DNA of 64,000 nucleotides from Candidatus Ferrigenium bremense (GTDB lineage Bacteria > Pseudomonadota > Gammaproteobacteria > Burkholderiales > Gallionellaceae). Position 1 is the first letter of the stretch. Each line of letters begins with the position of its first letter. This document shows positions 25,571 to 33,417 of the stretch, piece by piece. A program made the translations under genes and the position numbers. Location: positions 1 to 64,000 of the forward strand of contig JAGRPI010000012.1 of the NCBI GenBank assembly GCA_019449635.1, in the 5' to 3' direction. Below the pieces are notes generated by a model that did not search any database, had not been told where the DNA came from, and saw only the letters and a program-made list of their open reading frames with translations.

Positions 25571-28192
25571 ATGAACAAGTGGTCGTTCTGGAAAAAGGAC
25601 TGGTTCGTCGGTTTGCTGGTCGCATTGGTGTTTATGTTTGGTGCGGGCAGCGACCTGATGCAAAGCCTGGAGCGCAAGGCTTACGACCTGGGGGTGCTGG
25701 CCTCGTCGCGCACGCCGAGCGACAAGATCGCGGTGATTGCGATCGACGAGCAGAGCATCGCCAATCTGGGACGCTGGCCATGGCCGCGCGAGATCCACGC
25801 CAGGATGGTCGATATCCTGGCGGCTGGACAAGCCAAGGTGATCGGTCATACCGCCTTTTTCTTCGAACCGCAGGTTGACGCCGGCTTGGGCTACATCCGC
25901 AGGATTGCCGGGTTGCTCGGCAAGGCTTCCCTGCTGGAGGCATCCGGCCCGGAGAATCCCAATCCGGAAAGCCTGGCTGGCACGGCGGTTGCGGCAAGCG
26001 CGGTGAATCCGGCAAGCACGGTCGTTCCTGCCAGCCCGGCGGAATCGCCCCAGCTCGATGCGTTGCTGCTGGAGGCGGCAAAAAATCTCGATAACGACAA
26101 AAAGCTCAGCGAGAGCATGGCCAAGGCCAACGATGTGCTGCTGGCGATGTTCTTCGAGTTGGGCGAGCCGCAAGGCAAACCCAACCAGGCATTGCCCGAC
26201 TATGTGCTGCGCAATAACCTCGGCAACGTGAAAGATGCCGGCGGCTCCGGCGCACATCCGCTACCCTCGCGGAGCGTGCTGTCGCCGATCCCGGCGCTGG
26301 GCAGCAAGGCGTTGGCCATCGGGCACCTGAACAGTTTTCCGGACGTGGATGGCGCGGTGCGCACCGAGCCGCTGGTGGTGGGCTACTACAACCAATATTA
26401 TCCGTCGCTGTCCTTGATGCTGGCAGCCAGGAGCCTCAATCTCGAACCCAGGGATATCCATGTCAGCTTCGGGGAGGGTGTGCAGTTGGGCAACCAGAAA
26501 ATCGCCACCGACCCGGACTTGCAGATGCACACTTATTTTTACAAGGACCGGGATGGGCGGCCCGCCTTTCCGGTGGATTCCTTCTATGACGTGTTCACCG
26601 GCAAGATCCCCGCGGAAAAATACCGCGACAAGATCGTGCTGATCGGCGCGTCGGCTGCCGGCGTGGGCACTTTGCAGGTGACGCCGGTTTCTCCGGGAAT
26701 GGCTCCCGCACTGATTCTGGCGCATTCGGTCTCCAGTATCCTCAAGGGGGATTATTTCGTTGCACCGGGCTGGGCGAAAATGGCAGAAGCTGGTGCTTTC
26801 CTGCTGGTTGCGCTGTACCTGATCCTGTTGCTGCCGCGCCTGAACGCGGCCATCGGCGCGGCGGTTACCGGAACGCTGCTCGTGGCGTTGCTGGCGACGC
26901 ATTTCGTGCTGATGATGACGCAGGCGCTGTGGCTGCAGTTGATGTTGCCCGCAACATTGCTGCTGGTCGGGCACGCGTTGCTGACCACCAAGCGTCACCT
27001 GCTGACCGAGAAGGGCAAACAGAAATCCGATGCCGAATCTGCCGAAAGCAACCGCATGCTGGGCCTGGCTTTCCAGGGGCAAGGGCAGCTGGACATTGCC
27101 TTCGACAAGTTCCGCAAGGTGCCGGTTGACGATAGCCTGATGGATGTGTTGTATAACCTGGGCCTGGATTTCGAGCGCAAGCGCCAGTTCAACAAGGCCG
27201 AGTCGGTATTCAAATACATGGCCGAATACAACCCCAGGTTCCGTGACCTGGAACAACGCCTGACACAAGTGCGCGCCATGTCCGAAACCGTCATCCTGGG
27301 CGGCGGAGGGGGCGGCCGCACCAACGCCAGCACCATGATGCTGGATAAGGCGGGCGTTTCCAAACCGATGCTGGGCCGCTATGAGATCGAGAAGGAACTC
27401 GGCAAGGGTGCGATGGGTGTGGTGTATTACGGCAGGGATCCGAAGATCGGCCGTGTGGTGGCGATCAAGACCATGGCGCTGGCGCAGGAGTTTGATGCGG
27501 ACGAATTGCAGGACGTGAAGGAGCGGTTCTTCCGCGAGGCCGAAACGGCCGGGCGCCTCAACCATCCGAACATCGTATCCATCTATGATGCCGGCGAGGA
27601 GCATGACCTGGCATATATCGCAATGGAATTCCTCAAGGGCAAGGATCTGGTGCCGTTTACCAAGCCGGATAATCTGCTGCCGTTGCCCAGGGTGATAAGC
27701 ATCATCGCCCGCGTTGCCGATGCGCTGGATTACGCGCACAAGCAGAATGTGGTGCACCGCGACATCAAGCCGGCCAACATCATGTACGACGCGGAGACGG
27801 ATACGCCCAAGGTGACCGACTTCGGCATTGCGCGCATTACCGATTCGAGCAAGACCAAAACCGGCATGGTGCTTGGCACGCCATCGTACATGTCGCCGGA
27901 GCAATTGGCGGGCAAAAAAATCCTGGGCAGTTCCGACCTGTTCTCGCTGGGGGCGAGCTTGTACCAACTGGCTTGTGGTAAGCTTCCGTTCGAGGGAGAC
28001 TCGATGGCGCAGCTGATGTACCGTATCGCCAACGAACCGCACACTGATATTTTGAAAGTCCGGCCGGATTTGCCGCCATGCCTTGTGGCGATCATCAACA
28101 AGTCGCTGGCCAAACAGAACGAAGACCGTTATGCCAATGGCGCGGAGATGGCCGAAGCATTACGCCAATGCGCAGCCAGCTTGCAGGGGTGA
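25571..28192 (+). CDS. CHASE2-sensor serine/threonine protein kinase
   Basis: 873 aa from the ATG at 25571, five bases after GGGGAG (the track start is the GTG before it). An N-terminal membrane helix leads into an extracytoplasmic CHASE2 domain (about 30-400; IAVIAIDEQSIANLGRWPWPREIHARMV, FPDVDGAVRTEPLVV). Three membrane helices (410-480) and a short TPR-like segment precede the cytoplasmic kinase (about 600-860): glycine loop GKGAMGVVYYG, Lys in VAIKTM, catalytic HRDIKPANIM, DFGIAR and APE-like SPEQ. The loop at residues about 137-160 is an Ala/Pro/Val low-complexity stretch. It is four bases from a PP2C gene. Confidence 0.95.
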   Translation: MNKWSFWKKDWFVGLLVALVFMFGAGSDLMQSLERKAYDLGVLASSRTPSDKIAVIAIDEQSIANLGRWPWPREIHARMVDILAAGQAKVIGHTAFFFEPQVDAGLGYIRRIAGLLGKASLLEASGPENPNPESLAGTAVAASAVNPASTVVPASPAESPQLDALLLEAAKNLDNDKKLSESMAKANDVLLAMFFELGEPQGKPNQALPDYVLRNNLGNVKDAGGSGAHPLPSRSVLSPIPALGSKALAIGHLNSFPDVDGAVRTEPLVVGYYNQYYPSLSLMLAARSLNLEPRDIHVSFGEGVQLGNQKIATDPDLQMHTYFYKDRDGRPAFPVDSFYDVFTGKIPAEKYRDKIVLIGASAAGVGTLQVTPVSPGMAPALILAHSVSSILKGDYFVAPGWAKMAEAGAFLLVALYLILLLPRLNAAIGAAVTGTLLVALLATHFVLMMTQALWLQLMLPATLLLVGHALLTTKRHLLTEKGKQKSDAESAESNRMLGLAFQGQGQLDIAFDKFRKVPVDDSLMDVLYNLGLDFERKRQFNKAESVFKYMAEYNPRFRDLEQRLTQVRAMSETVILGGGGGGRTNASTMMLDKAGVSKPMLGRYEIEKELGKGAMGVVYYGRDPKIGRVVAIKTMALAQEFDADELQDVKERFFREAETAGRLNHPNIVSIYDAGEEHDLAYIAMEFLKGKDLVPFTKPDNLLPLPRVISIIARVADALDYAHKQNVVHRDIKPANIMYDAETDTPKVTDFGIARITDSSKTKTGMVLGTPSYMSPEQLAGKKILGSSDLFSLGASLYQLACGKLPFEGDSMAQLMYRIANEPHTDILKVRPDLPPCLVAIINKSLAKQNEDRYANGAEMAEALRQCAASLQG

Positions 28193-28195
28193 ACT

Positions 28196-29023
28196 ATGAA
28201 AATAGAAGACGCGCTTGAAATAGTCAGCCAAACCAATCCGGGTATGGTGCGCTCTCACAACGAAGACAGCGTTGCGCAGGAATTGGCTTGCGGCTTGGTC
28301 GTGCTGGCAGACGGGATGGGTGGTTATAATGCCGGGGAAGTGGCGAGCGGCATTGCCGTTTCGGTCGTTGCGACGGAAATCTGCCAGCACTTGCAGAATG
28401 CCAGCCCGACGGACCGCGATGAGGCGAGCGGCGAGGAGCTGGGAGTGGTGCTGCTGCGCGACAATATTCAGCGGGCGAACGCTTCGATTTTTCATGCCGC
28501 GCAGAGCCAGCCGCAATATGCGGGGATGGGGACGACCATCGTTTCCGGGCTGTTTTATGACAACCGCGTGGTGGCCGGGCATGTGGGTGATTCGCGCATG
28601 TACCGGTTGCGCGGCGAGACGCTGGAGACGATTACCCGCGACCATTCCCTGCTGCAGGAACAGATTGACGGTGGAATGATCAGCGTTGAGGATGCGCGCT
28701 TGTCGAAGAACAAGAATCTGGTGACGCGCGCGGTCGGGATCGATGCAGAGGTGGTGCCGGAAATTCATGTGCATGACGTGCTGGTCGGGGATATTTACCT
28801 GCTGTGTTCGGACGGACTGAACGACATGGTGGAAGACGAGGATATCCAGTCCACGCTGTATGCGATGCAGAGCAACCTGCCGCTGGCGGCGGAACAATTG
28901 ATCCAGATGGCGAATGACAATGGCGGCCGCGACAATGTCTCGGTGATACTGGTAAAGGTGAACGGCGCATTCTCTGCGCCGCGTGGTTGGCTGGCAAAGC
29001 TGCTCCATTGGTTCAAGAAATAA
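28196..29023 (+). CDS. PP2C-type Ser/Thr protein phosphatase
   Basis: 275 aa. PP2C metal-binding motifs are visible: SHNEDSV, VLADGMGGYNAGEVAS, GDSRMYRLRG, CSDGLNDMV and GGRDNVSVILV. It follows the CHASE2 kinase by three bases and is presumably its opposing phosphatase. The C-terminal APRGWLAKLLHWFKK is amphipathic and may touch the membrane. Confidence 0.96.
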   Translation: MKIEDALEIVSQTNPGMVRSHNEDSVAQELACGLVVLADGMGGYNAGEVASGIAVSVVATEICQHLQNASPTDRDEASGEELGVVLLRDNIQRANASIFHAAQSQPQYAGMGTTIVSGLFYDNRVVAGHVGDSRMYRLRGETLETITRDHSLLQEQIDGGMISVEDARLSKNKNLVTRAVGIDAEVVPEIHVHDVLVGDIYLLCSDGLNDMVEDEDIQSTLYAMQSNLPLAAEQLIQMANDNGGRDNVSVILVKVNGAFSAPRGWLAKLLHWFKK

Positions 29024-29078
29024 TTGGTGGTTCAAGAAATAATCGGCTCAAAATTCAGTTTGGGGAAGGGTCACGACT

Positions 29079-29945
29079 ATGGCTGCAAAATTGATACTTA
29101 GCATGGATGGGGTGGTAATGAAGGAATACCCCCTGAGCAAGGAGCGCATGACCATCGGGCGCAAGGCGCATAACGATATTGTCATCGATAATCTGGCGGT
29201 GAGCGGCGAGCATGCCGCGATCGTCACCATACTGCACGATTCCTTCCTCGAAGACCTGGACAGTACCAACGGGCTGGAGGTGAATGGGGTTCCAACCAAA
29301 AAACACTTTTTGCAAAACAATGACCTGGTTGAAATCGGCAAATACAAACTGAAATACATTAACGATCAGACCGCACAGGCAACTCCGGCTGATTTCGAAA
29401 AGACCATGGTATTGCGTGCGCCGGTCAAGCAGGCTGTTCCGGGCGCGGAAACAGGCGATGCAACCATCAGCCTGGTGAAGACGCAATTCATGCCGAATGC
29501 CAAGCCTGCTGCAGAAGCGATGGAGAAAACCGGAAAATTTGACGCACAGCCAGCCAAGCCTGCCGCCGCGCCGACGGCCAAGCCAACCGCCGCTCCCGCA
29601 GCCGCGCCGACTGCCGCTCCCACTGCCGCACCAACCGCTGCACCAACCGCTGCACCGGCTGTGGCCGCCGCCCCCGGACCGCAGGCGGCTGCGGTGCAAA
29701 TCCTGACCGGTCCCAATGCAGGCAAGGAATTGGAGCTGGTCAAGAATCTCACCACGCTGGGCAAACCCGGCGTGCAGGTGGCAGTCCTGACACGCCGCCC
29801 GCACGGTTATTTCATCACCCACGTGGAAGGTGCAAGCCATCCGACGGTGAATGGTGTGTCATTGAGCGACCAGCCGCGCCAGCTTAATGATCATGATGTG
29901 ATCGAGCTGGCCGGAGTGAAGATGGAGTTCTACGTCAAGGGGTAA
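29079..29945 (+). CDS. Twin FHA-domain protein with Ala/Pro linker
   Basis: 288 aa. The first FHA domain (about 22-95) has IGRKAHNDIVI, the phosphothreonine-binding SGEHAAI, and DLDSTNGLEVNG. A linker (about 150-205) is built of tandem APTAAP units from a 12-bp DNA repeat. The second, weaker FHA-like domain (about 208-288) has TLGKPGVQVAVLTRRPHGYFITH and PTVNGVSL. FHA domains bind phosphothreonine peptides, so this is the likely reader of the kinase/phosphatase pair just upstream. Confidence 0.92.
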   Translation: MAAKLILSMDGVVMKEYPLSKERMTIGRKAHNDIVIDNLAVSGEHAAIVTILHDSFLEDLDSTNGLEVNGVPTKKHFLQNNDLVEIGKYKLKYINDQTAQATPADFEKTMVLRAPVKQAVPGAETGDATISLVKTQFMPNAKPAAEAMEKTGKFDAQPAKPAAAPTAKPTAAPAAAPTAAPTAAPTAAPTAAPAVAAAPGPQAAAVQILTGPNAGKELELVKNLTTLGKPGVQVAVLTRRPHGYFITHVEGASHPTVNGVSLSDQPRQLNDHDVIELAGVKMEFYVKG

Positions 29946-30142
29946 CGGAAGGCAAAGACCACAGGGGCAATCCCCATGGCTGCCTTAAACGGAGGAGCGA
30001 ATATTTTGAGGTTTGAGATGCGAGGACTGAGGATAACTCCTCCCTCCTTCCCTTGTATCAATTCCATGCCCGGCCTGCCGGGCGGCGGAGAGCCTGTTTT
30101 CTGCATACCCCTTGCGGGCGTTTCTACCTTCTGTCCATTGCC

Positions 30143-32377
30143 ATGATTCGCGGCGTGAAAAAAAATGCAATACTGATCGGGCTGGGGATTCTGATCGTTT
30201 TGTTTTTTGTCGGCAACGCCGCACGTTTCTACAGGCTGGATTTCGTCGATCAGCTGTCTACCATCCTGTACGACTACCGCTTGCAGTTGACCATGCCGCG
30301 TTCGGTGGACGATCGTATCGTCATTCTCGATATCGATGAAAAAAGCCTCAAGGAAGAAGGCCGCTGGCCGTGGAGCCGGGATCGGCTCAGCTTGTTGATG
30401 GACAAATTGTTCGACAAATATGGCGTCGCGGTGGTCGGTTTCGACGTGGTATTTGCCGAAAAAGACGAGAGTTCGGGGCTCAAGGTATTACAAAGGATCG
30501 GGCAAAATCAACTCAAGGGTGATGCGCAATTCCAAGCGGCATTGGCCCAGATCCAACCGCAACTTGAATACGACAATCTGTTTGCCAGCAAGATCAAGAA
30601 TCGCAATGTGGTACTGGGTTATTACCTGACCAACCAGAAGGGCACCAGCATATCGGGGGCATTGCCCGAACCGGTCTTTCCGGCTGGCACGTTCAATGGG
30701 CGGCCGATCGGATTCACAAACTGGAACGGTTATGGGGCAAATCTTCCCGAATTGCAAAAAGCCGCGGCGAGCGCCGGACACTTCAACCCGCTGGTGGACG
30801 CCGACGGCGTGGTGCGTCGCGTGCCGATGGTCGCAGAATACGGCGGCGCATATTACGAATCCCTGTCGCTTGCGATGGTGCGCACCCTGCTCGGCCGACC
30901 CGGATTGCTGCCAGGCTTTGCCGACGGCAAGGCCAGTGGATATGGCGGCCTGGAGTGGCTGGAGCTGGATACGACCGCGGGCAACCTGAAAATTCCGGTG
31001 GACGATGAGGTTGCCACTTATGTGCCGTACCGTGGCAAACAAGGGAGCTTCCGCTATATTTCGGTTGCCGATGTGCTGCACGACCGCGTCGAGATTGCCC
31101 AACTCAAGGGCAAGATCGTGCTGGTGGGTACCACGGCCCCAGGACTGCTGGATATGCGCGCCACCCCGGTAGCGGAGGTTTACCCGGGGGTGGAAGTCCA
31201 CGCCAACATGATTTCCGGCATCCTCGACCAGAATCTGAAGGAACGGCCGGCCTACATGATCGGTGCAGAGGTGGTCTGGCTGTTGTTGATCGGTATAGCA
31301 CTGAGTTTCTTGTTGCCGACGCTCAGCCCCGTCAAGGCCATTCTGGCTTCGGCATTGATGTTCTCCGTGACATTGGGGCTGAGTGTGGTGGTCTGGCACT
31401 ATGGCAATGTGTTGCTGCTGGTGGCAAACAGCCTGGTGATGATCGCCCTGCTGTTCGCGCTGGACATGTCTTACGGCTATTTCGTCGAGTCGCGCACCAA
31501 ACGCCAAATCACCGGTTTGTTCGGCCAATACGTGCCGAGCGAATTGGTCGAGGAAATGGCGGAACATCCGGAAAGCGTGTCCATGGAAGGCGAGAGCCGC
31601 GAGATGACTATCCTGTTCTCCGATGTGCGCGGCTTTACCACCATTTCGGAGGGGCTGGATCCGAAAGAGCTGACGCTGCTGATGAACGAGTTCCTGACGC
31701 CCTTGTCCCGCATCGTCTACAAGCATCGCGGCACCATAGACAAGTACATGGGCGACTGCATCATGGCGTTCTGGGGCGCGCCCCTGCCGGATGTGAACCA
31801 TGCGCGCCATGCCATATTGGCGGGTATCGAGATGCAGGCGACCCTTAAAGCCTTGCAGCCGCATTTCAAGGAGCGCGGCTGGCCGGAAATCCGCATTGGC
31901 GTGGGCATCAACAGCGGGCGCGTCAGTGTCGGCAACATGGGCTCGGAGGTGCGCGTGGCCTACACGGTGATGGGCGACGAAGTGAACCTTGCCTCGCGTC
32001 TGGAAGGCATCACCAAGCAATACGGTGTCGGCGTGGTCGTCGGCGAAAACACCCGGAATACCGTAACCGATTTTGTTTACCGTGAGCTGGATCATGTGCG
32101 GGTAAAAGGCAAGGAGAAGCCGATAGCGATTTACGAGCCGATTGGCTTGCTCGGCGAAGTGAGCAAGGCGCTGCAGGACGAAATCAAGCTGTTCCATGAG
32201 GTGCGCCGCCTGTATCGCAGACAGGATTGGGATCAGGCCGAATTGCAACTGATGAACTTGCAGCGCATGTCGCCGGAAACCGCGCTGTATGGAATCTACG
32301 CCGAACGCATTGCCTACTTCCGCAAGAATCCGCCGGCTGCGGAATGGGATGGCGTTTTCGTGTTCCAGACGAAATAG
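30143..32377 (+). CDS. CHASE2-sensor class III adenylate cyclase
   Basis: 744 aa from ATG 30143 (MIRGVKKNAILIGLGILIVLFFVGNAARFY); the track start 30 codons earlier is not hydrophobic. N-terminal helix, extracytoplasmic CHASE2 (about 35-345; IVILDIDEKSLKEEGRWPWSRDRLS), three membrane helices (about 370-450), then the cyclase domain (about 485-690). Metal Asps are in LFSDVRGFT and KYMGD; DKYMGD has the Lys that selects adenine; AYTVMGDEVNLASRLEG is the second substrate region. It shares its sensor type with the kinase 5 kb upstream. The stop codon lies in a 7-bp tandem repeat. Confidence 0.95.
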   Translation: MIRGVKKNAILIGLGILIVLFFVGNAARFYRLDFVDQLSTILYDYRLQLTMPRSVDDRIVILDIDEKSLKEEGRWPWSRDRLSLLMDKLFDKYGVAVVGFDVVFAEKDESSGLKVLQRIGQNQLKGDAQFQAALAQIQPQLEYDNLFASKIKNRNVVLGYYLTNQKGTSISGALPEPVFPAGTFNGRPIGFTNWNGYGANLPELQKAAASAGHFNPLVDADGVVRRVPMVAEYGGAYYESLSLAMVRTLLGRPGLLPGFADGKASGYGGLEWLELDTTAGNLKIPVDDEVATYVPYRGKQGSFRYISVADVLHDRVEIAQLKGKIVLVGTTAPGLLDMRATPVAEVYPGVEVHANMISGILDQNLKERPAYMIGAEVVWLLLIGIALSFLLPTLSPVKAILASALMFSVTLGLSVVVWHYGNVLLLVANSLVMIALLFALDMSYGYFVESRTKRQITGLFGQYVPSELVEEMAEHPESVSMEGESREMTILFSDVRGFTTISEGLDPKELTLLMNEFLTPLSRIVYKHRGTIDKYMGDCIMAFWGAPLPDVNHARHAILAGIEMQATLKALQPHFKERGWPEIRIGVGINSGRVSVGNMGSEVRVAYTVMGDEVNLASRLEGITKQYGVGVVVGENTRNTVTDFVYRELDHVRVKGKEKPIAIYEPIGLLGEVSKALQDEIKLFHEVRRLYRRQDWDQAELQLMNLQRMSPETALYGIYAERIAYFRKNPPAAEWDGVFVFQTK

Positions 32378-32426
32378 GGAGTAGGGAGTAGGGAGTAGGG
32401 AGTAGGGAGTAGGGAGTAGGGAGTAG
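32375..32426. repeat. R10 tandem repeat of 7-bp unit TAGGGAG
   Basis: Seven perfect copies of TAGGGAG plus TAG, beginning at the cyclase stop codon. Each unit has a TAG, so with a 7-bp period all three frames are closed. Copy number is likely variable by slippage. Confidence 0.95.
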
Positions 32427-32497
32427 ATTTTCCCACTTTCTACCGAGGCGCGAAGCGCAGCCCCACTTCCCACTCGCCAGAGAAAGGTGGCAAAACA

Positions 32498-33262
32498 ATG
32501 AAGCTCAGGACTCTAGGATGCAGCGGCGGGATCGGTGGCAATCTGCGCACCTCCTCGTTCCTGCTCGATCATGACGTGCTGATCGATGCGGGAACCGGGG
32601 TCAACGAGCTCAGCCTCACCGAGATCAGCATGATCGACCATGTTTTACTCACCCATTCGCACCTCGATCATATCGCCTGCCTCCCGTTCATGGTGGACAG
32701 CGCGTGGTTCATGCGCGATCGCCCATTGACCATTTACGCCATCGAGGAAACGCTGGACATTCTCAGGCAACATATTTTCAACTGGAAAATATGGCCGGAT
32801 TTCAGTGAAATCCCCAATGCCCGGCAACCTTCCATGCGCTATCAGCCGATAGGGCTGGGCGAAACTGTCGTATTGGGCGGGCGCAAGATAACTGCCATCC
32901 CGGCCAATCATGCCGTGCCTGCGGTCGGCTTCCACCTGGATAGTGGCAAGGCGAGCCTGGTATATAGCGGGGATACCACCACCCATGATGCGCTATGGAA
33001 GGTGGTTAACCGGATCGAAAATTTGCGCTACCTCATCATTGAAACCGCATTCTCGGAGGGCGAAAAAGAGCTGGCAGTTCTTTCCAGGCATCTTTGCCCC
33101 AGTTTGCTGGCTGAGGAATTGAAAAAATTCCAGCGCGAAGCTGAGGTGTTTGTCACCCACCTGAAGCCCGGCGAAGCGGAGCTGACCATGCGGCAGATTG
33201 AAAGCGGCATTCAGGGTCGGCGCCCCAAAATGTTGTTGAACAACCAGGAATTCGAGTTCTGA
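32498..33262 (+). CDS. Metallo-beta-lactamase-fold hydrolase, candidate cAMP phosphodiesterase
   Basis: 254 aa. Zinc motif THSHLDHI (HXHXDH), later His and Asp in PANHAVPAVGF and VYSGDTTT, and a final HLKPGE. N-terminus MKLRTLGCSGGIGGNLRTSSFLLDHDVLIDAG matches the class II cyclic nucleotide phosphodiesterase type (yeast PDE1-like) among MBL proteins. It lies directly after an adenylate cyclase, and synthesis plus breakdown of cAMP is the simplest reading. RNase Z-like hydrolysis of another substrate cannot be excluded. Confidence 0.82.
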   Translation: MKLRTLGCSGGIGGNLRTSSFLLDHDVLIDAGTGVNELSLTEISMIDHVLLTHSHLDHIACLPFMVDSAWFMRDRPLTIYAIEETLDILRQHIFNWKIWPDFSEIPNARQPSMRYQPIGLGETVVLGGRKITAIPANHAVPAVGFHLDSGKASLVYSGDTTTHDALWKVVNRIENLRYLIIETAFSEGEKELAVLSRHLCPSLLAEELKKFQREAEVFVTHLKPGEAELTMRQIESGIQGRRPKMLLNNQEFEF

Positions 33263-33365
33263 TGAAACAACCAGCCAACCCGCAAATCGGCGCTTGCAAG
33301 GCCAGTATTCATCCTGGCACTGGCCGGATATGATGTGCAGGTGCCGGATGGCGGGTTGTGGTCGG
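33259..33365. other. Leader with nested inverted repeats before the PilB-like gene
   Basis: The 17 bases TGATGAAACAACCAGCC, which include the stop of the preceding gene, differ by one base from the end of repeat R2. Then CAACCCGC pairs with GCGGGTTG about 75 bases on, and GGCCAGT pairs with ACTGGCC within. The leader RNA could therefore fold strongly. No standard riboswitch is recognised. Confidence 0.4.
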
Positions 33366-33417
33366 TCCCAAGATCGACGCAGCAGCTTGACGAAATGAAA
33401 CGGATAAGGGAGCAGGA

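Noticed and set aside
26261-28042. 593 aa minus-strand ORF
   Set aside because: Antisense shadow of the CHASE2 kinase.
30488-32473. 661 aa minus-strand ORF
   Set aside because: Antisense shadow of the adenylate cyclase; its start reads LLPTPYSLLPTPYS from the 7-bp repeat.
33300-33340. Possible sigma54 site CTGGCACTGGCC
   Set aside because: The -24-like TGGCAC has no GC at the -12 position, unlike the full match at 37860.
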